Below, one piece after another: positions 1-13,353 of a stretch of 64,000 nt of DNA (position 1 is its first letter; the number at the start of each line of letters is the position of its first letter). The notes beneath the pieces were generated by a model. It searched no databases. It was not told where the DNA came from and saw only the letters and a program-made list of their open reading frames with translations. Position numbers and translations under genes: made by a program. The DNA is taken from contig JABYQQ010000001.1 of assembly GCA_022605405.1 (NCBI GenBank), positions 3,782,001 through 3,846,000 of the forward strand. The letters run 5' to 3'. This stretch comes from Earliella scabrosa (lineage: Eukaryota; Basidiomycota; Agaricomycetes; Polyporales; Polyporaceae).

Positions 1-3000
1 CACACAGAGGACAACGACAATGCGACGAATGCTACGAGATCTGGCAATGCATACGTATCCCGCGGCACTTCGCGTGGTGGTGCACCTCGACCTGCTGTTC
101 CAAGGGCCCCAAACGGTGTTTGCGACTTCTATTATAGCAGGGGATTCTGCTCCAGAGGGTCAGACTGCCGATACAGGCACGAAAGTCCCAACCAAGGAGT
201 TGCTCAATCCTCTAGCTCATCATCAGCCGACCTCTCATCCTTCTTGACCCCTGCTGCCCTTGCCCGAATCCAGGGGGCAGGTACCGATGGTTTCTTCGGC
301 TCTCCCGCTGCAGAGATGAAACCGTCGGAGGTTACATTTCATGTGCGCAAGTTCCTTGAAGACAACTACAGGTTTCGATTCGCGGCGGACGTATATGGCT
401 TCGTGGCCCTTATGAGCAATGCAAGCTCGGGGAATAGCTCATGGGTGCGTACCCCTTGTCTCAATACATCTAATGCATGCTCATGGGTTTCGTAGTCTTC
501 CGAAGATGGGCAAGTCAGTACGCCTTCACACCTCATAACAATTGATGCTGACAGTACGCAGTTGTTCTTGTCTACCATCGGCAGTGTAAGTTATTTGGTA
601 CGTTGTAGTGCGCCGATATCCTGAGCAGACAACAGGACAACGGGCTCCTCAGAATCGGAGATGTGCTGAGCTGGAGCGACGTCGCAATTCGTCCGAAGTC
701 GAGGACTTCGCTCTCCTTTGGACGAGGTTACATTCCTTTGTTGAGGGTATGTGTTGTGTTTCCTTCCTTGATACATGCCGGTAATCGCATGTTCTATACA
801 GTACTTATCGTCCGAGTATGTGGTGAAAAGTATCACCAGTAAGACAGTCAAGTGAGTTCAAGTACCTGCGCCTGATTGTGACCATCCCACCCACCGCTGA
901 GAGCACAGTTCCCTCTACTCTCTGATCATGGAACACTTCGAACGATTCTCCGAGATCGTCATTGTGTGCATGGAAGAAGCCATGAACACGCACAAATCCT
1001 TCAAAGAGCCCGGACAGGTCGACATCATGGGCAGCGCGGTCTTCTCCTCCATCGCTCAGGTACTGTTCGAGTAAGCTGTTCCAGCATATCACATGCCATG
1101 CATGCGTGTTGTAGTAATCTTCGTTGCAGATACATCACCCGATTCAAGAACGCTGTGACCTCCCATACTTCCTTGCGAGACCTTGTGCACAGTCTCCATG
1201 ATTGGACGGAGGCATGGGTCACCGCAATCTCCGCGAGCCCGCCAGCCTTCGGGGACCCGATCGTAAACGCCCCGGCACAAGCCCGTCATTTCGTCATCGA
1301 ACGCATTCGAGCACTTGTCGATCGGTTGGTTGCCATCGTGGATCGCAAGCATAGAGACAACGAGCGGGCCAAGAAGCCGAGCAACGCCGTAGCTCAGATC
1401 GCCGGATCATTCAATGAGGGCATTCTGGCCGCTCTGCACAATGCGTATGAAGGACCGGGTGAACTCCGTCCCGAGGGTCCCCGACACGACAATGACTTCG
1501 TCAACATCGGAGATATCCAAATCGCCCCTACCCACGACGAGCTCACCTCTCCCTACCAGCCTTTCCTCCCAGCAAACCTGTATGGCGCCCCTCATCCACT
1601 TCCTCCCGAGTCCATGGAACAGCTACTCGACATTCAGTTCCGGTTGCTTCGCGAAGAACTCACGTAAGGCCCTCTCTTCGAAAGTTCACATGCCATGCTG
1701 ATGTGACAAATAGGTCATCCCTCCGAACATCGGGACAGAACATACTCACTGATCTCAAGGACAAGAGCGGGCGCACGCAGCTCAGCGAACTTCTCAAGAA
1801 GCGAGGCGGAAAGTATCGCGGTCACGCTGTCGGCCAGGACACCGTCCTCTTCAATGTATACACGAATGCTGAATTCCTCACGATTACTCCAAGCCAGCGC
1901 GGCCTGACAGTGGGGATCTCCGTCGACGCTCCTCCCGGGCGCGCCCGCGCGTCCCAGGCCAAGTCCCGCGCGACCTTTTGGGAGAGTATGAGCAGCAAGC
2001 GACTCATGCAGGGCGGTCTCGTCGGCTTGGTCTGGCAGCGCGGTGAGACTGTAGAAGTCCATCTCGGGACGATCGCAAGCTCTTTGAAGGACCTTACCGA
2101 ATCCGCGAAACAGAAAGCGGATCGGGTGGACATACGCCTATCCTTCTTCTCACCAGAAGTCGAGCTACGCATCCTCCAGGAGCTCCGCACTCCGAAGAAG
2201 CAACGTACCTCCACCAAGCTGCTCATTGAGGCCACCGTCATGTTCGAGTCCGTCCGCCCCTTCTTGGAGGCCCTGCGCGTCGAGCCGGAGAGCGTCCCGT
2301 TCGGCCGGTACCTCGTTCATCGCCCTCCGGAGTTCTATCGCACCCTGCAGATCTCTCCGCCTGCATACGCTCGCCTCCCGGATTTCAGCTTCCAGCTCGC
2401 ATCACTCTTTCCTCCGGAGTCTGGTGTGGAGGACCTCAAGCTTACTCCTAGCGACCCCGTGTCCATTCTGAACGCTCGAGAGGTGCTCAAGCGGAGCAGT
2501 CGACTGGACCCAAGCCAGGCAGATGCAATGGTGGACGCCCTGACCAGAGAGGTCAGCTTGATCCAAGGGTGAGTGCTGTACCAGACACTCGCCCGACTGT
2601 TGATGACATACTCTTCCACTTCTCAGCCCGCCTGGTACCGGCAAGGTGAGCGATGAAACAGTATACATGTTCTGGACTTCTCACTGATACTGATAAACTT
2701 CCTTCATGCAGAGCTACACCGGGGTGGAATTCCTCCGCGTAGTGATTGCGAACAAGGCCGGACCCGTCCTCATGATCGCATTCACCAACCATGCCCTCGA
2801 CCACATGCTGCGCTCAGTCCTCGATGCGCGCATCACACAAAAAATCGTCCGTCTCGGCTCGCGTTCCGCGGATGAACGGATCGCAGAGTTCTCCATTGAG
2901 CACGTCGAGAGCGTGGCCGGCCGCTCCCGCCTACTTTCCGCGTTTTCCACATACCGTCGCGCGCTCCGTGACGTCGAGGACGAGATCAAGAAGTTCATGG

Positions 3001-6000
3001 ACGGATTCTTCAAGACGCAGGTCGACACGGCAGAGATCGTGCGCTACCTCACATACCAGTCACCGGTTTTGCTCGAGTCCATCGAGAACCCTCCACTATG
3101 GATCGAGGCCATCCATTCCTTTGCCGAGCAGGAGGACGGATGGCATGTGCCAGGCTCTAAGGGTCAGGACACCGGGGAGGTCGACAACTCGCTCTACGGG
3201 TACTGGGTTCGTGGCGGCGACATTCAGTTCCTCCACGACACACACTATTCCATACGTCATCGCCAGAGCACTTCGCGCTCCGCTGCACGGTCGCAACCTA
3301 GACCTGCAAACCGCTTCAACATGCTCGCGGCCGAGGATACCGAAGAACCACAGGAAGATTTGGAGCCCGAACCTGAAGCGCCTGCGCAGGTCGAGACGAT
3401 TGGAAGCGGCGCGCCGCTCATGGTGGCTGAAGATGTCGACGACAATTTCCCGTTCATGGACATCTTCCCTGAAGAGGAGTGGTTGACTGATGCCATTCCA
3501 CCGGATCCGACGGACTTGAACGAGCTCGAGGTTGTAGACGCGGCCGCATCATCTCAACCATCGTTGGCCACCCAACCTCAGGCTCCAGCTGGTCGGACGA
3601 CGCCGGACTCAGAGGAGCTCAACGTGTCACCGGAAAATGCGATACGCCCAGACGACTTCGTGAACATCCGACACTTCTTTGCCGCATATGGATGTCCCGA
3701 CGTGCCTCAAGTTCCAACGGTGTCCCGAAATCTGGAAGAGCTGCTCGGTCAGGAAGATGCATGGTCGATGTCTTCAGAGGAACGTCTGCGGCTTCACAAG
3801 ATGTGGACGGACGAAGTTCGGATCAGTACCCAGGAGACACAAACCCAGGAGTTCCGCAGGTTGCGAGAGAAGCATGCTCGAGCGGCGCAAGAGTATCAAG
3901 AAGGGCAAGCCGAGGTCTGCTGTCAAAGGATTGAACTCCGATCACGCTGTGTTGCTCATACTGTTCACAGATCCGGAAGCAACTCCTGCGCAACGTCGAC
4001 ATCATCGGATGCACAACCACAGGCGAGTAAGGTATCGTTTGACTCCTTGAGTAGTCACTAAGCATCGCACGATTGCAGGCGCGGCCAAGCTCACTGCGCT
4101 CTTGAAGGGTATCGGTCCTAAGATCTTGCTGGTGGAAGAGGCGGGCCAAGTTCTCGAGGCGCACATTCTGGGAAGCTTGGTCCCCAGCATCCAGCACATG
4201 GTTCTCATCGGCGACCCTCTTCAGCTTCGGCCGACGCTCAACAACTATTGTACGTTTGCTGTTATGGATTGCAATCGCGACCGCGTCGTTCTAACTTGAG
4301 TTGGGAAGCACTATCCATGGACCACTCTAACGGCAAGCTCATCTACAAGTTTGACATGTCCCTGATGGAGAGGCTATCGTCATCTGGCCTTCCAATGTCT
4401 CAGATCAACGTCCAGCGCCGAATGCGCCCTGAGATTGCAGACCTCATCAGGTAAGGAGTACTAAGGATCAATCATTACATGCATATTATCTGACGACTGA
4501 CTCGCATTAGGATGACGCTGTACCCACGACTCGAGGACCACGAGCTCGTCAAGACCTATCCCCACGTGCAGGGCATGGCGAAAGACGTATTCTTCTTCAC
4601 GCACGACCACAAGGAGAACGGCGGCGAAGACGACTTCGTCAGCAAGTACAACCAATTCGAAGTGCGAAACTACCGTAATGCCACGATGCAGTGACTCACC
4701 TCATCTTGACTGCCAGGTTGACATGATCAAGGATTTGGTCCTGTACCTTCTTCGGTAAGAGTGCATGTAGACTAGAGTTTCTTCCTTGTACTTACTAATG
4801 ATGTCTACGTAGCCAAGGACCGTACTCCACGGAAGGTGACATTGTGGTCCTATGTGCTTATCTCGGGCAGCTGTCACGCCTCCGAGAAGCGCTATCCAAC
4901 GAGGTCGCTGTAGTCCTCGATGAGCGCGATCAGGCAGACCTCGACGACCGGAACGCTGAGTCTGAAGATGTCACGCAATCAACCGCCGCGTTCGAGCGTG
5001 TCAAGGTCTCACGACGAGTAAGCATGACCCCGCCCATGCGCAGAACCCTTTGACTGATGTGATCGCAGGTTCTTCTGCGCACGATCGACAACTTCCAGGG
5101 TGAAGAAGCCAAGGTAAGTATCTCACCATGAGCCGTGAGCAACGCTCATAGCGCTGTTTGCATAGATCATCATTCTATCCCTTGTGCGCAATTCTGGAGG
5201 CTCAGAGGAAGACGAAGTTCATGGTCACAACACCAAGGGACGGGTCAACATTGGATTCCTGAGGGTAAGTCTCTTCATGAGAAGCAGAAGGATATCGATC
5301 TAACAATATGCACCCCAATTCATCTACAGTCCGAGAACAGGACGAACGGTATGTTCGGTATCACACCCATGCGTATGGTTGTATCTAACACTACATGCGC
5401 GATAGTGGCCCTGTCTCGAGCACGCGAAGGCATGTACATCTTGGGTAACGCCACGAACCTTGCGGCGAGAAGCAAGATGTGGCGCGAAGTCACCGAAGAG
5501 CTCCGCAAGCGAGATTGCCTGGGCACAGCCTTCCCTGTCGCTTGTCAGCGTCATCCGCAGACAGTGGAGCACATTTCGAAGCCCGGTCAGCTCCCTCGAA
5601 TCGCTCCAGATGGTTTGTACATGACTCCCACTCTCATTGGTCCCTTGGTTGACGTTCGTCAGGTGGTTGCCTTCTGCAGTGCGACACACGCCTCCCCTGT
5701 GGTCACCTGTGCCCATACAAGGTCAGTACTCAGTCCTCGCACCCTACCAGCCGTAAGCTCACCCCCGGCATCGTCTATCAGTGCCACTCCGACGATCCGA
5801 GGCATGTCTCCGTCTCTTGTGTACAGCGATGCACTCGGCTATGTCCTTATGGCCACCCCTGCACGAAGCAGTGTGCCGAGCCTTGCGGACAGTGCCGCGT
5901 CGAGGTCTCTGACGTGCCGCTCCCGTGTGGACACACAGCCGCGAAGATCTACTGGTGAGCATCGGACCCTTTTCCTACGTTGCGTCGACTGACAAGGCCG

Positions 6001-8595
6001 GGGACGCGATAATAGCCACCAGCGCGACATCTTGGCTGCCGTCTTCTGCACCGTCATGGTTATGAAGCGCCTCCCAGGCTGCGAGCATGAGGCATCGATG
6101 ATGTGCTCGGAGGATCCGCGTCGGTATCCCTGTCGTGCAGTCTGTGGCGGAGCCATGGGATGCTGCGGTCGTGCCTGCAAAGCCCAGTGCCATCAGTGCC
6201 AGGTGCTCAACGTCGCCCCGGAACCTCCGAAGCAAGACGATGGCAACGAGGAAACCGCCAACGAGAAGGCAGACGAAGACATCCAGGTCGAGCGCGTCCA
6301 ACACGTCGGCCATCCCTGCCAGAGGAGCCTCTTCTGTGGACACCTCTGCGGCAAGCTGTGCTCAAAGGACCACGAATGCACGCTCGAATGCAAAGCGGAG
6401 TGCCGTCAAGTGTGTCCCCATGCACGCTGCAGGAACAACTGTTCTGTGCCGTGCGCGCCATGCCAGGAGCCGTGCACTTGGTACGTCGACCATATACATA
6501 TACTGCTTCCTGGCGGCGTCTTACGAGCCCCTATGCAGGCGCTGTGCCCACTACACATGCCCTCTCCCTTGTGGTGCGGTAAGTGCCGATGTGTTGTGTT
6601 CCTCTGCTTCGTTCACTAGCTGATGCGTGCATAGATCTGTGCTCGACTACCCTGCGATAAGCGTTGCGAGCAGGTCCTCGCCTGTGGTCATCGCTGTCCA
6701 TCGGGTAAGTCTGTGGCTCCCATTCTGCGACAATCGCGCTCACAAAGACTTTCAAGTCTGCGGAGAAGACTGCTCCATCCAGGTGTGCCCTATATGCGCG
6801 CCGGACCAGCAGAGGCAGAACGTCGTGGTCGATCTCATCATGCAACGCACGATGGCAGACCTCGACGTCGAGAGCGAGAGCCTGGACGAGCTCATCATTA
6901 CCCTCCCCACCTGCGGACACGTCTTCACCGTCGAGACACTTGACGGCCACTGTGGACTTCAAGACTACTACCGCCGCGATGGTCCAGACGGCAAGTGGCT
7001 CGGACTCGAAGCGCCGCCGCCAGGGGTCAAGTCACCTCCTGCATGCCCAACGTGCCGCGCCGCGATCACGGCTCCCCGCTACGGGCGCGCCTTCAAGCGG
7101 GCGGACCTCGACATCCTCGAGAACAACGTCGCGTTCTATATGGCAAAGGCTTTGGCCGCAGTCCGTACTGTTCTGGACGGCATCTCCAAACCCACAATGA
7201 CCGACGCCGTCAAGGAGCTCGGAGCGAAGATTGCGGCTGCGCCCTTGAACGTCTCCACGAAGGAACTGAAGGCGCTTCAGGCAATGCAGACCGGCATCCT
7301 GCGCGCCGCGCGCACAACCCCGATGACGCTGCGGGACATCGACCCCTTGAACACGAGCCTGCACCAGCTTCCCGGAGACGAGGCCAGGGCCTGGAAGAGG
7401 GTCGTACTGCAGCTGTTCAACGCGTACAAGAGCGCAGCCGCCGTCGCCCAGACCCGCTCCGCCCACTCGCACGCCTGGGAAGCGTCGTTCTCGTACCTGT
7501 ACCAGCGCGAGATGGACGACATCCTCGCAAACCCCACCGCGGCCCCGAGGAACCCCCACGAGTTCGCCATGCGCATGGCCCGGCTCAAGGTCGGACAGCC
7601 GCCTCCGCGCGCGGACAAGCGCTTCCTCGTCGAGGCGTTCTGGACGACCATCCACATCCGCCTCACGCTCGTCGACTTCCTCGTAGCATGGCTGGACGCC
7701 GTGCACGAGAGGAAAGCGGACCCAGTCGCGGAGCCTGTGGGCCGGCCCGGAGCGCCCCAGAAGCCCGCCGGGAGGTACCCGCCCGCCAACCGACGGCTGT
7801 GGGCGACGTACACGGCGTTCCTGCTCCGCTCGTGCGCCGCGGACGCCGCGCTCGCGCTGCAGATCACGCGAGACTCCGAGAGCCACCGGCAGGAGGCGAG
7901 CACGGTGCTGCTCGTCCTGCGGATCGACATGGAGCAGTTCCGGTTCAACGTCGGCATGATGCGCCACAACCAGAAAATGGGCCTCGACACGCGCCGGAAG
8001 ATGGCGGACAGCGCGGGCGAGCGGCTCGGCGTCGCGCGGGAGCGGGTCGCGGACGTGCGCACGCGGGCGTCGAGGCGGGGGAGGCGGCGCGAGGACGCGG
8101 ACTGGCTGCACGCGGACTTTGTCCTCCCGGCAGAGGCGATCATGGAGGACTGGGAGGCGATGGAGCGGTCGCTGCGCTCGGACACGTTCTATCAGCCTGT
8201 CTCGCTCGAGGAGCTGACACAAGTGGTCAGGGGGCTTGGATTCTGTGAGTGTTGCGTTTCGCTGGTCTATCACTTGGACGCGTGTCAGTCCTGACCTTGA
8301 CCGTCTCGCCAGCGCACATCGGGCACTTCTACAAATGTCCCAACGGCCACATCTTCGTCATCACCGAGGTGCGCTCTGTTCGAAACGTACCTATTCGAAA
8401 CGTACTCTGATCGTTTGACTGAACTCATAGTGCGGCGGGGCAATGGAGACGTCAATCTGTCGGGAATGCGGAGAACCTATCGGGGGGAGCCATCATCAAC
8501 TGCTATCGACCAATCAACCGGTGAGACATCTCGAAGAAATTGCTCGTGGACAGGGGTCCCTCGATAGTCCTTGGGAGTGGGCCGTGCGACTGTGA
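1..8595 (+). CDS. ZNFX1-like SF1 RNA helicase with CCCH, NFX1 and RZ zinc fingers (5' partial)
   Basis: Open from base 1, so the start lies upstream. Exons: 1-444, 496-585, 636-746, 802-851, 909-1070, 1130-1663, 1714-2568, 2627-2645, 2712-3914, 3971-4022, 4079-4249, 4309-4450, 4511-4661, 4717-4754, 4813-5017, 5069-5113, 5166-5264, 5330-5348, 5406-5612, 5663-5721, 5782-5954, 6016-6480, 6539-6578, 6635-6704, 6757-8244, 8313-8368, 8431-8595. The joined length, 7,113 nt, is a whole number of codons. Domains in order: CCCH finger (C41-x8-C-x5-C-x3-H); GDVLSW block typical of ZNFX1; Walker A GPPGTGKS (~750); about 200 acidic low-complexity residues (~950-1120); motif II VEEAGQ (~1193); GDPLQLRP; DNFQGEEAK; VALSRAREGMYILG; Cys-rich NFX1-type repeats (~1540-1850); C-terminal RZ finger (GHFYKCPNGH, then CGGAM). 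Family members bind RNA and act in small-RNA or antiviral silencing; that role here is inference. The last exon could instead splice at 8592, changing only the final residues. Confidence 0.95.
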
Positions 8596-8972
8596 GTACT
8601 TTGGCTAGACATGAACCCATCATCATCACGCCCGCCTTCAATGGAAACTTGTATCGGACTTGTACTGTGATGCCCTGCATGTACACTACGCATTGATCTG
8701 TACCACCAATGTTGTCTACCATCTGTCTTGCCAGTGCACGAGTGTGAGGACTCAGTACTCAGATCTCGATTAGAATCTGAGCGACTTTGGAGCCGATGTG
8801 AGTGACGTCATCGCGTCATCTCCCGCCCAGAAGCTGCTTGTACGCGCCCAGCCGACACGGAGCATGACGAAGCCATGGACAGTCTGTGTTTACAAGCTTC
8901 TTCGTCGTCGAGTCGTGCGACCACTCCCCTTCTCCCACTTTGCGCGCTCGCTCTCACCGACGTCGGCCCGCC
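8596..8972. other. Intergenic spacer upstream of transporter gene
   Basis: About 377 bp between two + strand genes. It should hold the 3' end of the helicase transcript and the promoter of the transporter. I see no tRNA, repeat or convincing TATA box. Confidence 0.5.
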
Positions 8973-10613
8973 ATGAACCATATGCATACCGCCCACTCGC
9001 CGGGCAGCTCGCCCTCGACGCTGCTCTCAACGTTCTCCGGCGCGTTCCAAGGCTCCCTCTCCGTCCTCCTCACCCTCCTCGCGGGCTACCTCATGGCCCG
9101 GCGCGGCTACCTCACGCACCAAACCGTCCGCCACGTCTCCCGCCTCTGCACCACGCTCTTCCTCCCCTGCCTCATCCTCGCCTCCATGGGGCCCACGCTC
9201 ACCCTCCCAAACCTCGCAACCGTCTGGATCGTGCCCCTCTGGGGCCTCGCGAGCACGCTCCTCGCGCACGCCCTCGGCTACGCCGGCAAGCGCGCCCTCC
9301 GCCTCCCCTACTGGACCGTCGCCGCCTGCGGCCGCCCCAACTCGAACGCGCTCCCGCTCCTCCTCCTCCAGTCGCTCGCCACGACGGGCGTGCTCGACAC
9401 CCTATCTGAATCGGGCGAGCCCGTCGCAAAGACGTTGGGGCGCGCAAAGTCCCTCGTTTTGCTGAACGCGGTCGTCCAGCAGAGCCTCACGTTCCAGCTC
9501 GCGCCGAGCATCATGGCGCGCGACGACGACGATGCGCGCGGAAAGGACGACGACGACGACGACCTCGAGAGCCAGGACAGGCTGCGTCCGGGGCCTGGGC
9601 GGATGACGTCGGTCGCGCAGGATCCGGAGCGGGTCGGGCTGCTGCACGATCACGATCATGACCGCGAGTGCGATGACGATGACGAGCAGTCGGACGACTC
9701 GGAGGAGACGAGGGCGGAGCAAAGCCTGGGCAGGCAGGCGTTGGACGACATCGCGGACCGCCCCGACATCCACTGGCCCGAGCGCCTTCGCGTGCTCGAG
9801 CGGCCGCTGAAGAAGACGGTGTCGTCCATCAGTCCGCCGCTCCTGGGGGCCATCCTCGCGCTCGTCATCGGGGTGAGTTCTGTGTTCGCAAGTTCACAGA
9901 GACGCGATGCAGATGCATAACGCTGACGGAACGCGCGTGCAGATCACACCCCCGCTGCACCACGCCATCCTGGACGAAGATGGTGCGCTCTACAGCAGCG
10001 TCACGCAGAGCATCGAAAATCTGGGCGAGCTCTTGTACGTTCCCCTCAGTACTAGTGCTCCTATCTCTGAACCTGGGACCCCACACTCACCGATGCTCGT
10101 ACAGCGTGGTCCTACAGACGTTCATCGTCGGCGCCGAGCTCGCGATAGTGCGCTCTTCGAATCCGGGTGTGCTCTCGACGTCATGGGTGCTCCTCGTCCG
10201 GTTCATAATCATGCCCGCCCTGGCGCTGCTGTTCGTCTGGGGCACAGCCGGGCGTGGACTGTATGTCGACGACAAGCTGGTGTGGTACGTGATCAGACTT
10301 CCCGAGTTCGTTCGGACGTGTTGAGAGAGCATATACTCACCCCGTATGCGTGCTCAAGGTTCCTGCTCGTGTTGATCCCCGCCGGCCCCTCTGCGATGCT
10401 GCTCGTCACCGTCGCGGAGCTCGTGGACATCAGCCAAGGCGCCATAGCCGGGTACCTCACCATCGCCGTAAGTGGTGCGCTCCTGCTCTGACCGAGATAT
10501 CTGAAGCTGACCCTGCTCTCGCACAGTACCTCATATCGCCAGTGATGGCGGTGGTGTGTTCCCTGGGGCTCTCCGTCGTCGAGAGCGCTGCGAGCCGTGT
10601 TCCCGGGCTATGA
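8973..10613 (+). CDS. Auxin efflux carrier family (PIN-like) membrane transporter
   Basis: Exons 8973-9872, 9943-10034, 10105-10284, 10359-10467 and 10527-10613 join to 456 codons (455 aa) without a frame break. The start lies in GCCCGCCATGA, just before the first hydrophobic segment; an upstream in-frame ATG at 8886 would add a hydrophilic leader and is less likely. The N-terminal half has about five membrane segments, including GSLSVLLTLLAGYLMARRGY and the family-like motif PNSNALPLLLLQSL. A long acidic loop rich in Asp (~residues 185-290) follows, then about five more membrane segments ending VMAVVCSLGLSVVESA. This layout (two membrane bundles around a charged loop) is that of fungal PIN-like/ECM3 proteins of the endoplasmic reticulum or plasma membrane. 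The substrate in fungi is unknown. Confidence 0.93.
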
Positions 10614-13353
10614 CCAGCCTTTCGCGCGTGACCCATGGCTCGACTTCTTTTCGCAACCTTCGATCACTGGGATTTGGGACAGATCTCTCCAGACTGTCGC
10701 GTCGGACGCCAAACCTTAGGCGCAATAACATTGCACTCTACAGGGAATGGAACATCGTCATCACCATTGTATTATAAACCACTCTAACACGCACATGTAC
10801 AGTAGACCACCAGCAGATACGCGTTCTCGCCAATCGTAGCATCACATCCCCGTCCTCCGCGGAGCTCGCGCCGATGGTAGACGGTGCGCGTGGTTTCCCG
10901 TCGAGGTTCGGCTTCCCAGGCCGACGGTGTGCCGCATGGCGCGTCGACGTCCAACGCACTCGGCGAGCCGACAGCCCTCGGGGCGTGATCTGAGAGAAGG
11001 CCGGGACAGAACGCAGAGAAGCGCGGGAAGGCAGGAAAAGTGAGCAAACGCGGGTGCCCGCCGTACGTCTCCCCATCTCCCGTCTTCCGTCTCCTGTCCT
11101 CCTTCCGCATCTCGCATCTCGCGTTCCCCGCTCGTCCACGGAGAGTTTGATGGTAAGCAAGAAGAGGAGGCGTTCGAGGGGGGCATTCAGATTGCAGGAT
11201 CCGGACGCGTCGCCAGCTGGTGTGAAGCACTTGCTACGACCGGGGGGACAAATGACGTCGTCCGGATCCGGATGCGGCGGTTGGACGCCCCGAAGGAGCG
11301 CGAAGCCGGACGACGCGTCGCCCACCCCCACCGCTGCTCGATCGTCCGAAGCATTCTGTATTCTGTGCGCGATCGGAGCTGGAATCCTGGAAGACTGGGA
11401 GCGGGGCTCGGGTGCACACCGCCATGCTGCTATGGGGTGCGGGAGGGCGATCGATACGACTCTGCGGCAACGCGACTGCTTGTTCGAGCGCGGGGTGCTA
11501 GCTGCAGTGGGATCGAGCGACGGACAGAGTTTCGAGGTACGGTCCTTGGTGCGTAGCGGGGAAGCTGGGGACGCGACGCGTTGGCGTCATGTATAAGCAG
11601 CAGATCATTTGACGTCGAATGGAACCACAACGCTGCAGCGCCGTTGGGTGCCGGACGGTAGAACGACGCCGAGGCTCGGTTCGGAGGGGTGTCCTGTTGC
11701 CACAAAACAGGCTAAACGCGCAGAAGCATGAAGAAGAGGGCGACAGGGAAAGGAGAAGAGCCGCGAAGGTCTGCACACCGTGACCGGTAGCATGTGGTGC
11801 ACCCAACGTATCGACCGTGGTGTCTGCCCGTACGGCTTACGCTGACGGTGCGAGAGCGGACGGAACGGACGCGGGTGGAAGATAGCCTGACATAACGCGA
11901 GCGCTTCCACCAAAAATCCAAACAGATCCAGAAGTCGGGATGGAGAGGCCAGCTGAGGCGCACTGATTCTGAATGACGGAATCCACGGACGACAAAGAGA
12001 CAGCGGAGGCTGTTGCGCCACAGGCGAGATCGCGAAAGCGCGATGGTGTGCTGGAAATTCCAACCGGTGAGCATGCAGCTTCTCGAAACCTCGAACCACT
12101 CAGGAAATAAGTCGATTCGAGGTCCGACCAAGGGTTTGAATGGCTCGCATAACGCAACGCGTGCCTGACCAGAAGGTCGCGCTGGTGCGCCGCGTTCCAA
12201 CTTCCACGATCCTTGTCACGCTCGCGGGTTGCGTTGGGGGGGCCTAGCGGTGGACGTCTGGACAACAGCCTGGGCGGAGAGAACGTGCGAGCGCGAGTGG
12301 ACGTGGCGCCAGGTGACGAGTATGTGCCCGGGTGGTGTGCTAACCTCGCTGACCGATGTCGTCAACCGCAGGCCTGGGGGGCCCAGGCGCAGAAGCACGA
12401 AGTAGCGTATCTCTGCGTGTTTCGCGCCCTTCCGACGCACGACGGAGCACGCGCGAATCCACAAAAAGCGCTTCGCGCGGGGAAGGCGAAGACCGGGTGG
12501 GGCCAATAACGGGGGTCATGTCCGCACCAGCAGTACCATTGAAATATTGACTGGGCAAGTGCACGCGCGAGATGAACGCCGTCGCGACGTCGCGCGGCTT
12601 CGCTGGGCAGGGCTGCTGGAACACAAATGCAAGAAGCGGGTCGGGGCTATTTGTGGCAGCGAGGACGGGCGCGCGGGGGGAGAGCCCAGGGAGAGCCTGC
12701 AGTCAGGTGGGGGGCCTGCGAGCTCGTAGTGTGGGAGCGGTGTGCCGTCATGGCCTCCGTGTGGGATGGGGGGAAGAAGGAGGGGCTGATGAGAACAGAA
12801 CCTGGGGGCGTTCCAGGGGGCTACTGAACGGCCGGTGTTCGATGTTCATATTCCGCGTCGAATGGTCGAATGGCGCGGTCGTCATATGTCTTGAGCTGGA
12901 CGAGGCGAGGGCGCACGAGCAGACGCAACGAGGGATCTGCATTGTATTTGCGGGCGTGATGAGAGCGCTGCGGCGAATAGGGATGATCTGCACGGGTGCG
13001 ATTCTGGACAAAGGCTGGTCGCCGAGCGCTCGATGGCGTGCTGGGGCAGGGCGAACAAACTCTGGCCAGCGCGACAACAGCGCGATATTCGAGGAGCAGC
13101 GGGGGCGAAGACGGGGAATGCAACGGAGGACTGGTTCTGGTCGAGGAGGCAGCAGCGATGGGAGCACCGGCCGGTCAGCTGGCCGGGGACCCGAGTTTGA
13201 GGGCGGATTTTGACAAGATTTGGGTTAGATTTGGGGGCGATGGGGGATAAGTGGCCGATAAGGGTGGGACGGCCAGGGGCTGTTGAGGGTAAATGGAGAG
13301 GCCGGCGTCCCGCCGCTCGTTGCGCCCGTCCTCCCCCATCGACCCGGACCTCG
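10614..13353. other. 2.7-kb GC-rich region without a recognisable gene
   Basis: Several short overlapping reading frames exist on both strands, all Arg/Ser/Gly/Pro-rich and without domain-like sequence, intron phasing or family resemblance. This is what GC-rich non-coding DNA gives by chance. It probably holds the 3' end of the transporter transcript and a long promoter and leader of the Zn2Cys6 regulator downstream. No tRNA, inverted repeat or transposase fragment was seen. Confidence 0.5.

Noticed and set aside
6995..8248. 417-codon frame on + strand and 413-codon frame on - strand across the same region
   Set aside because: Both are shadows of the large GC-rich exon of the helicase gene; they are Arg/Pro/Gly-rich without domain sequence.
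11054..13213. Frames of 140-213 codons on both strands in the 2.7-kb gap
   Set aside because: Overlapping on both strands, low complexity, no splice pattern or recognisable protein sequence.
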